Shown here: positions 8,184 through 17,250 of the stretch, in pieces
Layout of the letters: every line of letters starts with the position of its first letter
Numbering within the stretch: the stretch's first letter is position 1
Source of the DNA: Streptomyces sp. NBC_00370
GTDB taxonomy: Bacteria > Actinomycetota > Actinomycetes > Streptomycetales > Streptomycetaceae
DNA: 64,000 nt
NCBI RefSeq assembly: GCF_036084755.1
Contig: NZ_CP107968.1
Span: forward strand, 8,378,001 to 8,442,000
Direction of reading: 5' to 3'
Notes under the pieces: generated by a model
What the model was told of the DNA's origin: nothing
Seen by the model: the letters and a program-made list of their open reading frames with translations, nothing else
Databases searched by the model: none
Made by a program: the position numbers and the translations under genes

Positions 8184-9223
8184 GTCACTGCCTCTCGGTT
8201 GCGCTCTCGCACGCTGTTCGCCACGGGGCGTGCCTGGCCCGCCTGAGCCGTGTGCGGGAGGGCGGGGCCGGTCTCGCCCGCGCCGTGGCGTGCCGCGCCG
8301 AGTCGTGCCAGGCCGAGTCGGGCCAGCCCGTCGAAGGCGACCGCGGCGCGGCGTCTGCGGGAGACGGTCGAGCGGCGGTGCAGCACGGCGTATCCGTCGT
8401 CGGCGACTGCGTCGAGGATCCCGCCGTAGAGGACGAACGCGGTACGCATGCATGGGCGGGCGACCGGGTCGAGCATCGCAAGGCCGGGAGCGGCCTGACG
8501 GTAGACCTCCCGCGTCAGGCCGACAGCGTCCTTGAGCGCGGCGGTGATACGGGCGTCGCGGCTGCCGCCGGCCCTGCCCCGTTCCAGAAGCTGACGGTCG
8601 ACACCGTGTGCGGCGAGCAGGTCGGCGGGCAGATACACGCGGCCCCGGTCGAGATCCTCCCCGACATCGCGCAGGAAGTTGGTGAGCTGGAAGGCGACGC
8701 CGAGTGCGGCCGCGTGCGGAGCCGCCTCGGACCGCGGGACGACCGTACCCAGCACGGGGAGCATCTGGAGTCCGATGACCGCGGCCGAGCCGTGCATATA
8801 TCGGTACAGGTCCGCGTAGGTCGGGTAGTCGGTCACATCGAGGTCGCTGCGCATGGAGGCCATGAAGTCGGTGAAGTACTGGTGGTCGATGTCGTACACG
8901 GCCGCGGTATGGGCCAGGGCCCGGACGACGGGTTCGGGGCTGCTCCCGGCGCGCAGCCCTGCGGCGAGCCGCTCCTGGAGTCGGTCGAGGGTCTCGGCCC
9001 GTTCGGCGGGAGTCAGCCCGCTGTCGAGGCTGTCGACGATGTCGTCGGCCCAGCGGGCGAAGCCGTAGAGGGCGTGGACGGCGGAGCGACGCTCGATCGG
9101 CAGCAGCCTGGTCGCCAGGAAGTACGTCTTCCCGTGCTGGGCATTGAGACGTCGGCACCGGGCGTACGCGTCACGCAGGGCGGGCTCCCTGATGCCCGCC
9201 GCGTCGAGTTCACGGGCGGTCAT
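8180..9223 (-). CDS. crtB: Phytoene synthase (CrtB)
   Basis: This 347-residue trans-isoprenyl diphosphate synthase joins two geranylgeranyl diphosphates to phytoene. The first aspartate-rich motif is DDIVD at residues 60-64 (YGFARWADDIVDSLDSG). The second is in LRDVGEDLDRGRVYLP, with the family-typical FQLTNFLRD just before it. Start and stop both overlap neighbours by 4 nt: ATG with the crtI stop and TGA with the Rieske ATG, so the operon is translationally coupled. The last ~50 residues form a low-complexity tail rich in Arg, Ala and Gly that extends beyond the enzyme core. Confidence 0.92.
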   Translation of the reverse strand: MTARELDAAGIREPALRDAYARCRRLNAQHGKTYFLATRLLPIERRSAVHALYGFARWADDIVDSLDSGLTPAERAETLDRLQERLAAGLRAGSSPEPVVRALAHTAAVYDIDHQYFTDFMASMRSDLDVTDYPTYADLYRYMHGSAAVIGLQMLPVLGTVVPRSEAAPHAAALGVAFQLTNFLRDVGEDLDRGRVYLPADLLAAHGVDRQLLERGRAGGSRDARITAALKDAVGLTREVYRQAAPGLAMLDPVARPCMRTAFVLYGGILDAVADDGYAVLHRRSTVSRRRRAAVAFDGLARLGLARLGAARHGAGETGPALPHTAQAGQARPVANSVRERNREAVT

Positions 9224-10758
9224 ACCGGCTCGTCCTCCCGTGAGGCACGCCGAGGCCGGCCCAGGGCCGAAGAGGGCGGAGGCGGACCGGTGACACGCTG
9301 TGCCGCGAGCTTTCCGGAGATGATCACGGTCGGTACGCCGACGCCGGGAGTGGTTCCACAGCCTGCCAATACGGCGTTCTCCGTGCCGCGCACGAGGTTG
9401 CGGGGCCGGAACGGCCCGGTCTGCGCGAAGGTGTGGGCGACGGAGAAGGGCGTTCCCGCAGCATGTCCCTGGTCCGTCCAGTCGACCGGGGTGACCAGGC
9501 ACTCTTCCTCGATGGCCGAGCCGATGCCGGTGAGGCCACGCTTGTCCAGCACATTGAGGAGCTCGTCCCGGTAGCGCGGCGCCAAGTCGTGCCACTCCCG
9601 TGTGCCGGGTCCGATGTCGGTGTTGGGGCAGGGCGCGAGAATGTAGTGCAGGTGGCGGCCCGGCGGTGCGAGGGACGGATCGGTTGCCGTCGGCCGGGTG
9701 ATGAGCAAGGACGGGTCGCTCATCAAGGCTCCCGCGCTGGTGAGTTCGCGGAACGTTTCCTTCCAGGCAGCGCCGAAGGAAATGGTGTGGTGGCCCAGTC
9801 CATGCCACGTACGGTTTGTTCCCGCGTGCAGGACGACGGCCGACGGAGAGTAGCGCAGCGCCTGGGGGCGAAGCGGCCGGCGGCCGAGCAGCCGGTAGGC
9901 GTCAGGCAGGTCAGGGGTCAGCACGACCGCGTCACAGGCGATGCGTTCCTGGTCGGTGACGACAGCCGTGACCCGATCGCCCGAGCGCTCCAGCCGGACG
10001 ACCTCGCGGCCGTACCGCAGATCGGCACCCGCTTCGGTGGCCGCGTCCGCCATGGCCTGCGGCACGGTGTGCATGCCGCCCCGGGGGAAGTACACCCCGG
10101 CGACGGTGTCCATGTAGGCGATGACCGCGTACGCGGCGAGCGCACGGGCCGGCGCCACCCCCGCGTAGAGGGCCTGGAAGGAGAAGACCCGGCGCAGGCG
10201 TTCGTCGGACAGGAACCGGCCGATACGGGCGTCGAGTCGCCCGAAGCCGCCGAGCGCCGCGAGGCGTGCCAGGTCGGGGTGGAGAAGCCGCAGGGGCGAG
10301 TCGAAGTTGGCGTCGATGAAACGGCGCATCTGCACGGTGTACAGGCGCGAGAGCCAGTCGCGCAGACGGCGGTAGCCGGCCGCCTCGGCCGCTCCGGCGA
10401 AGCGCTCGATCTCCGACTCCATCGCCTCGGGGCCGGTGTGCACGTCCAGTTCGCTGCCGTCGGCGAATCGGGCCCGGTAGGCGGGGTGCAGAGGGATCAG
10501 CTCCACCCGGTCCCGCAGGGACATCCCCACGGCGCCGAACGCCTCGTCCAGGAGGTCCGGCATCGTCAGGACCGTCGGGCCGGTGTCGATCCGGTAGCCG
10601 CCGAGATCCAGTCGATTGGCCCGGCCACCGGGAAGCATGTCCCTTTCGACCAAGGTGACGTGGCGGCCGGCACCGAGCAGATGCAACGTGGCGGACAGGC
10701 CGGCGAGCCCGGCTCCCACCACGACGACGTGATCCGTGCGTCCTTCAAGGGTTTTCAT
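9220..10758 (-). CDS. crtI: Phytoene desaturase (CrtI)
   Basis: This 512-residue FAD-dependent enzyme carries phytoene through four desaturations to lycopene. It begins MKTLEGRTDHVVVVGAGLAG, with the FAD motif GAGLAGLSATLHLLGAG and then LPGGRANRLDLGGYRIDTGP, the hallmark of bacterial CrtI. The C-terminus has NLVRGTENAVLAGCGTTPGVGVP, equivalent to the conserved second flavin-binding motif. The ATG at 10758 overlaps the crtE stop and the TGA overlaps the crtB start. Product specificity cannot be judged from sequence alone, but downstream crtY and crtU require lycopene. Confidence 0.93.
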   Translation of the reverse strand: MKTLEGRTDHVVVVGAGLAGLSATLHLLGAGRHVTLVERDMLPGGRANRLDLGGYRIDTGPTVLTMPDLLDEAFGAVGMSLRDRVELIPLHPAYRARFADGSELDVHTGPEAMESEIERFAGAAEAAGYRRLRDWLSRLYTVQMRRFIDANFDSPLRLLHPDLARLAALGGFGRLDARIGRFLSDERLRRVFSFQALYAGVAPARALAAYAVIAYMDTVAGVYFPRGGMHTVPQAMADAATEAGADLRYGREVVRLERSGDRVTAVVTDQERIACDAVVLTPDLPDAYRLLGRRPLRPQALRYSPSAVVLHAGTNRTWHGLGHHTISFGAAWKETFRELTSAGALMSDPSLLITRPTATDPSLAPPGRHLHYILAPCPNTDIGPGTREWHDLAPRYRDELLNVLDKRGLTGIGSAIEEECLVTPVDWTDQGHAAGTPFSVAHTFAQTGPFRPRNLVRGTENAVLAGCGTTPGVGVPTVIISGKLAAQRVTGPPPPSSALGRPRRASREDEPV

Positions 10759-12059
10759 CGGCTGCTTCCTTGGACGGCGGCGGAAGAGAGGGGCATGGCG
10801 GACGTGCCGGCGCCCACCACCTTGGTGGGCGGGCCGGACACGGTGCGGAACAGCGCGCCGAGCCTGCGGCGAACGGTGTACTCGCCCCCTGCGGCTGCCA
10901 AACAGCGTCCGCTGTGGCTGACCAGCGAATCGATCTTCTTCTCGACCGTCTCCACGGCGCCGGTGGCCACCAGGACCGAGCGGACAGACGCCAGGCCGCT
11001 CTCCGACAGGGACGCGTCCCCGAGGGCTTCGTCGAGAAGTGAGAGCGCCGCACTGTCGCCCTCGGCGTCGGCACGTGCCCGCGCGACGGCGACCAGATAG
11101 GTGAGTTTGCCTTGGCGGACGTCCTCGCCTGCCGGCTTCCCCGTGTACTCCGGGTCGCCGAAGACACTCAGGAGGTCGTCGCGCAGTTGGAAGGCGATGC
11201 CGGCGCAGCGACCTGCGGCGCGAAGAGTTCTGACGGTGGCTTGGTCCGCTCCGGCCAGCGCGGCTCCGAGTGCGAGCGGACGCTCCACGGTGTAAAGGGC
11301 GCTCTTCAGGCAAGCCACCCGCAGTGCCCTCGCCATGGATCGTGAGTCGGTGATCTGTCCGTGCAGGTCGAGGTACTGACCGCCGACCATCTCCGTCCGC
11401 AGGTCGCGCCACACCTGACGGACCCGTACCTGGACATCCGCCGCGAGTACGGTGTCGGCGATGGCGTCGTCCGCCCATGCCAGGGCGAGGTCTCCGGTGA
11501 GGACGGCGGCGGCTTTACCGAACGGCACGCCGAGTGCCGAAGCGGGGGCGGTGGCGTACTGGGTCGCGAAGTCGGTGTGCACAGCGGGTCTGCCGCGGCG
11601 TAGCGCCGATCCGTCCATCACGTCGTCGTGCACGAGCGCGCACGTCTGGACGAGTTCCAGGGCGCAGGCGACACGCAGCGCCGCGTCCACATCGCTGACG
11701 TCGGATTCTCCTGCGCAGAACCGCATCCCCCACCACAGGAACTGGGAGCGCAGTCGCTTCCCACCCAGGAGCGTGAACCGCTCGACACGTTCAGCCACAT
11801 CCCGGCCGAAGGTCGCGTCCACCGCCGTAGCCTGGGCGACCCGTTCTCCCAGGACCTGTTCGAGCACACGGCTCACCGCGCCCGGAACGTCGCGGTCCAC
11901 CTCATCGGCCGCCGCTCGCCCAGAACCGGGCGGGTACCGAGGTCCGGCGCCGGGTGAGACGGCGGCGGGAGGACGCAGATCAAGCCGCGGGGTGGCCGGC
12001 GCGGGCTGTGAGGCACCTCGGCGCTCTCCGGCGGACGGTTCCGCCCGATTCAGGCACAT
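10755..12059 (-). CDS. crtE: Geranylgeranyl diphosphate synthase (CrtE)
   Basis: This 434-residue polyprenyl synthase supplies C20 diphosphate for phytoene. Both aspartate-rich motifs are present: DDVMD at residues 145-149 and the QLRDDLLSVFGD region at about 292-302. GGKRLRSQFLWWG precedes the first, as usual. The first ~60 residues are Pro/Ala/Arg-rich and probably disordered. The ATG at 12059 is supported by GAGAGGAA upstream; the frame is open further but lacks a better start. It is the first gene of the crtE-I-B-Rieske operon, so the promoter under LitR control should lie between 12060 and about 12250. Confidence 0.93.
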   Translation of the reverse strand: MCLNRAEPSAGERRGASQPAPATPRLDLRPPAAVSPGAGPRYPPGSGRAAADEVDRDVPGAVSRVLEQVLGERVAQATAVDATFGRDVAERVERFTLLGGKRLRSQFLWWGMRFCAGESDVSDVDAALRVACALELVQTCALVHDDVMDGSALRRGRPAVHTDFATQYATAPASALGVPFGKAAAVLTGDLALAWADDAIADTVLAADVQVRVRQVWRDLRTEMVGGQYLDLHGQITDSRSMARALRVACLKSALYTVERPLALGAALAGADQATVRTLRAAGRCAGIAFQLRDDLLSVFGDPEYTGKPAGEDVRQGKLTYLVAVARARADAEGDSAALSLLDEALGDASLSESGLASVRSVLVATGAVETVEKKIDSLVSHSGRCLAAAGGEYTVRRRLGALFRTVSGPPTKVVGAGTSAMPLSSAAVQGSSR

Positions 12060-12622
12060 GCGGTTCCTCTCATCGCTCCGTCGGTTGACACCACAGGTCA
12101 TTCCGCTGGAGTCGGCTGTCCGGATGCGCTTGAGGAGGAATTCTTTCGTTCGGCCGTCCAGACCCGTTCGACAACTCACCGCGAAAAGTCACCCACAGGG
12201 GACCTGTGCCGTGTGGCGAGCGTGAGTAAGCCGATTCAGCCGAAAGTCACTCCAGAGCTACGGGCGGCGGAGGATGAACCGGATCCGTCCGGCGACATGG
12301 CGGCGCCCTCAGTCCTCGCTGAGGCCCCCGTGCTGTCTGGAAAATCTCCATCTGATGGATGAGCTGGTCATTACTGGACAGGCGCACAGGGTCGGGGCGT
12401 GTACGGAAGCACGCCGGGGCTGCGACTCCTCCGAGGAAGGCGTGGCGCCCGACAGGTGGAGTCATGTCCACGTCGACCCGAACGACCGGCTTGCGCCATT
12501 GCCCCTCGTGAGCGGACGCCACGCCGCTCGTCCAGGCCTTGGGAGTCCCGCAGACGGACGCCCGGGGGACACACGCGGGCGCTTCGCCGACCAGGCATCA
12601 CGTCCCTTTTTGGAGGTCTCGC
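12060..12622. promoter_or_regulatory. crtE/tal divergent intergenic region with CACAGG dyad
   Basis: This 560-bp gap separates divergent crtE and the transaldolase gene and shows no convincing gene. CACAGG-GGA-CCTGTG (12194-12208) is a perfect 6-bp inverted repeat about 135 bp upstream of crtE. A further CACAGGT half-site lies at about 12093-12099, nearer the gene. These are the only obvious candidate regulator sites. TGGAGG at 12611-12616 is the transaldolase ribosome site. The rest of the gap shows no recognisable structure. Confidence 0.4.
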
Positions 12623-14284
12623 ATGTCTGACACCACTGGGTCCGATCCACTCGCCGGGCTGTCCGCTGCCGGAGTCTCGATCTGGCTCGACGATCTGTCC
12701 CGTGAGCTGCTCGCCGGCGGCGAGCTGACCAAGCTGATCGCGGACCAGCACGTCGTGGGGGTGACGACGAACCCTACGATCTTCGCCTCGGCACTGTCCA
12801 AAGGGGACCGCTACACCGAACAACTGCGGAGGCTGGCGGATCAAGGAGCGAGCGTCGACGACGCTGTCTTCGCCCTCACCACCGATGACGTACGTGACGG
12901 CTGCCAGGCTTTCCGCCCGGTCTACCAGCAGACCGGCGGGAGCGACGGACGGGTCTCCATCGAGGTCGACCCGGGCTTGGCCCGGGACGCCGACGCCACC
13001 GTGGCGCAGGCCCGGAAACTGTGGGACGCGGTCGCGGAACCGAACCTGTTCGTGAAGATCCCCGCCACCCGTGAGGGACTGGCAGCGATCACCGCCGTCG
13101 TCGCTCAGGGCATCAGCGTCAATGTCACGCTGATCTTCTCCCTGGACCGCTATCGCGCGGTGATGGACGCCTACCTGACCGGACTGGAGCAGGCCCGGTC
13201 CGCGGGCCACGACCTGGCGGACATCCACTCGGTCGCCTCATTCTTCGTCTCCCGGGTCGACACCGAGGTCGACGCCCGCCTCGATGCTGTCGATACTCCC
13301 GAGGCCCGGGCCCTCAAGGGCAAGGCGGCGATCGCCAATGCCCGACTGGCTCACCAGGCATACCAGCAGATGACCGCAGAGCCGCGCTGGCAGGCCCTCG
13401 CCGCGGCCGGAGCGCATGCACAGCGCCCGCTGTGGGCGTCGACGGGTGTCAAAAATCCCGCCTACCCCGACACGATGTACGTCAGCGAACTCGTCATCGC
13501 CGGCACCGTGAACACCATGCCCGGCACCACCCTGGCCGCGTTCGCCGACCACGGGACCCTCCCCGACGACGCGTCGGCCACCGACGGGTACGCCGCGGCC
13601 GCGGCTCACTTCGCCGCGCTGGAACGGATCGGCGTCGACTTCGCTGACGTCACCGAGAGTCTCGAACGTGAAGGGCTGGCCAAGTTCGAGGACAGCTGGA
13701 CTGAACTCGCCGCCTCGGTGGACCGCGAAATGCACACCGCCGACAACGAGTCCGGGAACTCGCACGGCTCGCCGGAGGACGCCGTGGGCGGCGCTGACCT
13801 CATGGCGATCTACCTCAACGACCACCTCTCGGGAGCGACTGCCGGCCTGGAACTCTTCCGGCGGGCCGCCCAGGCCCAGCAGGGGGAGGAGCGGGACACC
13901 GCGCTGGCCGAGCTGACCCGGCAGGTGGCGCAGGACCGTGAGTCGCTGACGAAGATCATGACCGACGTGGGCGTGTCCGTCGACCATTCCAAGGTCGCTC
14001 TTGGCTGGCTGGCCGAGAAGGCCGGCCGCCTCAAGCCCAACGGGCATCTGTTCTCCCGCTCCCCACTCAGCGATGTCCTGGAACTGGAATCCATGTTCCT
14101 CGGCGTCCAGGGCAAAGCGGCGTGCTGGCGCACCCTGCGGACGCTGGCCGAGACCGACGACCGGCTCTATCCCGAATACCTGGACACACTGCTGGACCGG
14201 GCCGAGCACCAACTGGCCACCTTGGAAAGCCTGCGCCTCGCCGCCGTCGGCCGCGTCTTTTCGTCCACTCGGCCGTCCGGATGA
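12623..14284 (+). CDS. tal: Transaldolase fused to a C-terminal helical domain of unknown function
   Basis: Residues 1-373 are a complete actinobacterial-type transaldolase, moving a dihydroxyacetone unit between sugar phosphates in the pentose phosphate pathway. Motifs seen are HVVGVTTNPTIF, the Schiff-base Lys145 in NLFVKIPATREG, HSVASFFVSRVDTEVD and KPLWAST-like RPLWASTGVKNPAYPDT. A Ser/Asn/Gly linker (about 374-392) leads into some 160 residues starting ADLMAIYLNDHLSGATAG, strongly helical, containing AEKAGRLKPNGHLFSRSPLS. The second part resembles a stand-alone actinobacterial hypothetical protein; that resemblance is from memory. Family members normally end near residue 375, so this is a fusion. 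Start ATG 12623 follows TGGAGG. Confidence 0.87.
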   Translation: MSDTTGSDPLAGLSAAGVSIWLDDLSRELLAGGELTKLIADQHVVGVTTNPTIFASALSKGDRYTEQLRRLADQGASVDDAVFALTTDDVRDGCQAFRPVYQQTGGSDGRVSIEVDPGLARDADATVAQARKLWDAVAEPNLFVKIPATREGLAAITAVVAQGISVNVTLIFSLDRYRAVMDAYLTGLEQARSAGHDLADIHSVASFFVSRVDTEVDARLDAVDTPEARALKGKAAIANARLAHQAYQQMTAEPRWQALAAAGAHAQRPLWASTGVKNPAYPDTMYVSELVIAGTVNTMPGTTLAAFADHGTLPDDASATDGYAAAAAHFAALERIGVDFADVTESLEREGLAKFEDSWTELAASVDREMHTADNESGNSHGSPEDAVGGADLMAIYLNDHLSGATAGLELFRRAAQAQQGEERDTALAELTRQVAQDRESLTKIMTDVGVSVDHSKVALGWLAEKAGRLKPNGHLFSRSPLSDVLELESMFLGVQGKAACWRTLRTLAETDDRLYPEYLDTLLDRAEHQLATLESLRLAAVGRVFSSTRPSG

Positions 14285-14336
14285 CGGGCCATCCGGTCCG
14301 TCCTCCGGCCGTGCTCGGAAGAATGTAACGTGTCTT

Positions 14337-14350
14337 TTATATCTATATAA
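14337..14350. promoter_or_regulatory. AT-only palindrome ahead of tkt
   Basis: TTATATCTATATAA is a perfect 6-bp inverted repeat with a 2-nt centre, 13 of its 14 bases A/T. It abuts the GGAG (14351-14354) of tkt in otherwise GC-rich DNA. It could be a regulator site, a -10 region, or a low-stability stretch aiding translation initiation. Confidence 0.4.
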
Positions 14351-14359
14351 GGAGTCTTT

Positions 14360-16582
14360 ATGGCGAACGGGACATCGGGGAACGGGTCTGCCGTAGCACA
14401 CGAGCGTGGAGTGAGTTCGCCCGTGAGTGACCGGGTGGGCTGGGACGCGGTGGATGTACGGGCGGTGGACACGGTTCGGCTGCTTGCCGCCGACGCCGTC
14501 CAGAAGGTCGGCAACGGTCACCCCGGTACGGCGATGAGTCTGGCGCCCCTGGGCTACCTGTTGTTTCAGAAGGTGATGCGCCATGACCCGAATGACGACC
14601 GGTGGCTGGGGCGCGACCGCTTCGTGCTGTCGTGCGGTCATTCCAGCCTGACGCTGTACATCCAGCTCTATCTGTCCGGGTACGGTCTTGAACTGCCGGA
14701 CCTGCAGGCATACCGCACGTGGGGGTCGGCAACGCCCGGCCATCCCGAGCACCGCCACACCCCTGGGGTCGAGATCACCACCGGACCGCTGGGGCAGGGC
14801 CTCGCCAGCGCCGTGGGTATGGCGATGGCCGCGCGCCGCGAGCGCGGCCTCCTCGATCCGGACGCCGCGCCCGGCGCGTCCCCCTTCGACCACCACGTCT
14901 ACGTCATCGCCTCCGACGGAGACCTGATGGAGGGCGTCACCTCCGAGGCGAGTTCCCTCGCCGGACACCAGGAACTCGGCAACCTGGTGATGTTCTACGA
15001 CTCCAACAACATCTCCATCGAGGACGACACCAACGTCTCGTTCAGCGAAGACGTACCGGCCCGCTACGCCGCCTACGGCTGGCACGTGCAGACCGTGGAC
15101 TGGACCCGCACCGGCGACTACGTCGAAGACGTGGACGCGCTGTTGGCCGCGATCGAGGCGGCCAAGGCGGAGACCGGCCGCCCCTCGCTGATCATGCTGC
15201 GTACCCTGATCGGCTGGCCCGCCCCCACCAAGCAGAACACCGGAAAGGCGCATGGCTCGGCGCTGGGCGACGACGAAGTCGCCGCGACGAAGGAGCTGTT
15301 GGGCTTCGACCCGGCGCGCACGTTCGTCGTCGAGGACGAGGTCCTGGCGCGGACTCGCGAGGCGTCGGATCGCGGGCACGATGTGCACGCCCGATGGCAG
15401 GACCAGTTCACCGCCTGGCGCGAGGCCAACCCAGCGCGCGCTGCGCTGCTCGACCGGCTGCAGGCACAGGAGTTGCCGGAAGGGTGGGCCGATACGCTGC
15501 CCCAATTCCCGGCCGACTCCAAGGGGATGGCCACCCGCAAGGCATCCGCAGCGGTGCTCAACGCCGTCGCGGATGTCCTGCCTGAGCTATGGGGAGGATC
15601 GGCCGACCTCGCCGAGAGCAACAACACCACGATGGAGGGCGAGCCGTCCTTCCTGCCGGCCGACCGGCAGACCAAGGAGTGGAAGGGCGACCCGTACGGG
15701 CGCACCCTGCACTTCGGCATCCGCGAGCACGCGATGGGCGCGGTCCTCAACGGCATCGCGCTGCAAAGCCTGACACGGCCGTACGGCGGCACGTTCCTCA
15801 CCTTCTCGGACTACATGCGCCCCGCGGTCCGGCTGGCAGCCCTGATGCAGCTGCCCGCGACGTACGTGTGGACCCACGACTCGATCGGCCTGGGCGAGGA
15901 CGGCCCGACGCATCAGCCCGTCGAGCACCTCGCCGCACTGCGCGCCATCCCGGGCCTGGATGTCGTACGGCCCGCTGACGCGAATGAGACCGCCGCCTGC
16001 TGGCGCACCGTTCTGGAGCACACCGACCGGCCCGCCGGGCTGATCCTCACCCGGCAGAACCTGCCCGTGCTGGACCGGAGCAGCGGGGAGTTCGCCGCCG
16101 CGTCGAACGCGGCCCGCGGCGGGTACACCCTTGCCGAAAGCGAGGGGAGTTCGACACCGGACGTCATCCTCGTCGCGACGGGCTCGGAGGTGCAGATCGC
16201 CCTGGACGCCCGTGCCCTGCTGGCATCGGACGGTCTGGCGGTGCGAGTGGTGTCCATGCCGTGCCGGGAGTGGTTCGCCGCCCAACCACTGGCTTACCAG
16301 GATGAAGTCCTGCCGCCCGAGGTCCGGGCTCGGGTCAGTGTCGAGGCCGCCGTCGGCCAGGGCTGGCGCGACGTGGTCGGAGACGCGGGGCGGATCATCA
16401 GCCTTGAACACTACGGCGCTTCAGCGGACTACCAGCGGCTCTACACCGAATTCGGCATCACCGCCGAGGCGGTGGCGGCCGCCGCCCGCGACAGCATCCA
16501 AGACGCCACTGAGCCCCCGCGCCCGGGCGGCCGTCAGCAGACTGCCGCCCCCACGAGCGGAGGCACGGGGGACCGTCCGTGA
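14360..16582 (+). CDS. tkt: Transketolase
   Basis: This 740-residue thiamine-diphosphate enzyme transfers two-carbon ketol units in the non-oxidative pentose phosphate pathway. The N-terminal domain has NGHPGTAMSLAPLGY and the cofactor motif region SDGDLMEGVTSEASSLAGHQ followed by FYDSNNISIEDDTN. The middle domain has LGEDGPTHQPVEHLAALRAIPG, typical of transketolases. The C-terminal domain ends in a Pro/Gly/Thr-rich tail absent from most homologues. The ATG at 14360 follows AAGGAG (14349-14354). It lies 75 bp after the transaldolase and is probably co-regulated with it. Such genomes normally carry another tkt-tal pair elsewhere, so this may be a conditional second copy. Confidence 0.93.
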   Translation: MANGTSGNGSAVAHERGVSSPVSDRVGWDAVDVRAVDTVRLLAADAVQKVGNGHPGTAMSLAPLGYLLFQKVMRHDPNDDRWLGRDRFVLSCGHSSLTLYIQLYLSGYGLELPDLQAYRTWGSATPGHPEHRHTPGVEITTGPLGQGLASAVGMAMAARRERGLLDPDAAPGASPFDHHVYVIASDGDLMEGVTSEASSLAGHQELGNLVMFYDSNNISIEDDTNVSFSEDVPARYAAYGWHVQTVDWTRTGDYVEDVDALLAAIEAAKAETGRPSLIMLRTLIGWPAPTKQNTGKAHGSALGDDEVAATKELLGFDPARTFVVEDEVLARTREASDRGHDVHARWQDQFTAWREANPARAALLDRLQAQELPEGWADTLPQFPADSKGMATRKASAAVLNAVADVLPELWGGSADLAESNNTTMEGEPSFLPADRQTKEWKGDPYGRTLHFGIREHAMGAVLNGIALQSLTRPYGGTFLTFSDYMRPAVRLAALMQLPATYVWTHDSIGLGEDGPTHQPVEHLAALRAIPGLDVVRPADANETAACWRTVLEHTDRPAGLILTRQNLPVLDRSSGEFAAASNAARGGYTLAESEGSSTPDVILVATGSEVQIALDARALLASDGLAVRVVSMPCREWFAAQPLAYQDEVLPPEVRARVSVEAAVGQGWRDVVGDAGRIISLEHYGASADYQRLYTEFGITAEAVAAAARDSIQDATEPPRPGGRQQTAAPTSGGTGDRP

Positions 16583-16862
16583 CGGTCTTCGAGTGACTTC
16601 GGCACCGGGAGTGTGTCGAGTGGACTCTGCCAGGCCGGGGGCGTTCCTCGGCCTGGCGGCTACCGGTCGCTGATCTTCGGCGGCGTCCCGGTCCGTGTCC
16701 TGACCGCCCTGCGAGCGAGCCACCGGCACGGGGGCGTTCGCAGATCCCCGATGGAGTGCGGAACGCGGTCTGTATTGGAGACTGGTAGTCACCCAGGACG
16801 GTCCGTCCAAGGGATCGTCCTGGCCGCAGTCCTGCCAACTCATCGTCGATTGAGGAGTTCAG

Positions 16863-17063
16863 ATGCGTCTGTCCAAGCGCGTGGTTGCCGCCGTTTTCGT
16901 CGCCACCGGGGCCCTCACCGCCCTGGCGCCTCAGGCCGTGGCAGTTCCCATGCCCTGGGAGACCAGTAATGCCCCCACGACCATCACTCACCACCCCGCC
17001 GTCCCCGTGTTCAACGACGGCGGCACGTTCACGGTGCAGTGCGGGAACCCCTGTTACCAGTAG
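16863..17063 (+). CDS. Small secreted peptide of unknown function
   Basis: This 66-residue ORF has a clear signal peptide: basic MRLSKR, a hydrophobic stretch VVAAVFVATGALTALAP and a likely cleavage after AVA (about residue 27). That leaves a mature peptide of about 39 residues beginning VPMPWETSNAPTTITHHP and ending VQCGNPCYQ. Two cysteines four residues apart could form a disulfide. The ribosome site TTGAGGAG is well spaced before the ATG, and the stop is followed 1 nt later by a perfect 21-bp hairpin, so it looks like a free-standing transcription unit. I do not recognise the family. Confidence 0.72.
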   Translation: MRLSKRVVAAVFVATGALTALAPQAVAVPMPWETSNAPTTITHHPAVPVFNDGGTFTVQCGNPCYQ

Positions 17064-17064
17064 G

Positions 17065-17125
17065 CGCCATCACCGACCGGTCCACAGCGCTCTCTCGCGG
17101 CGCAGTGGACCGGTCGGTGATGGCG
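17065..17125 (+). terminator. Perfect 21-bp hairpin terminator
   Basis: Arms 17065-17085 and 17105-17125 are exact reverse complements (21 bp), enclosing a 19-nt loop, one base after the small-peptide stop codon. There is no T run, as is common in Streptomyces. It lies between convergent genes and could stop transcription from both sides. Confidence 0.85.
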
Positions 17126-17250
17126 GTGTGCGGATGCGTGCGGCGGCAGACTGCACAGCGCCGCGGACTTCCCGGCTCGACCACTCCGCGCGCCGCGGGG
17201 CCGGACCCTGCCGGAGGAGCCCTGGGTGTGGGAACGGGCAGGGTCCGGGT

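Noticed and set aside
12247..12522. A 91-codon minus-strand frame in the crtE/tal gap
   Set aside because: No ribosome site, arginine/proline-rich shadow-like composition and no recognisable domain.
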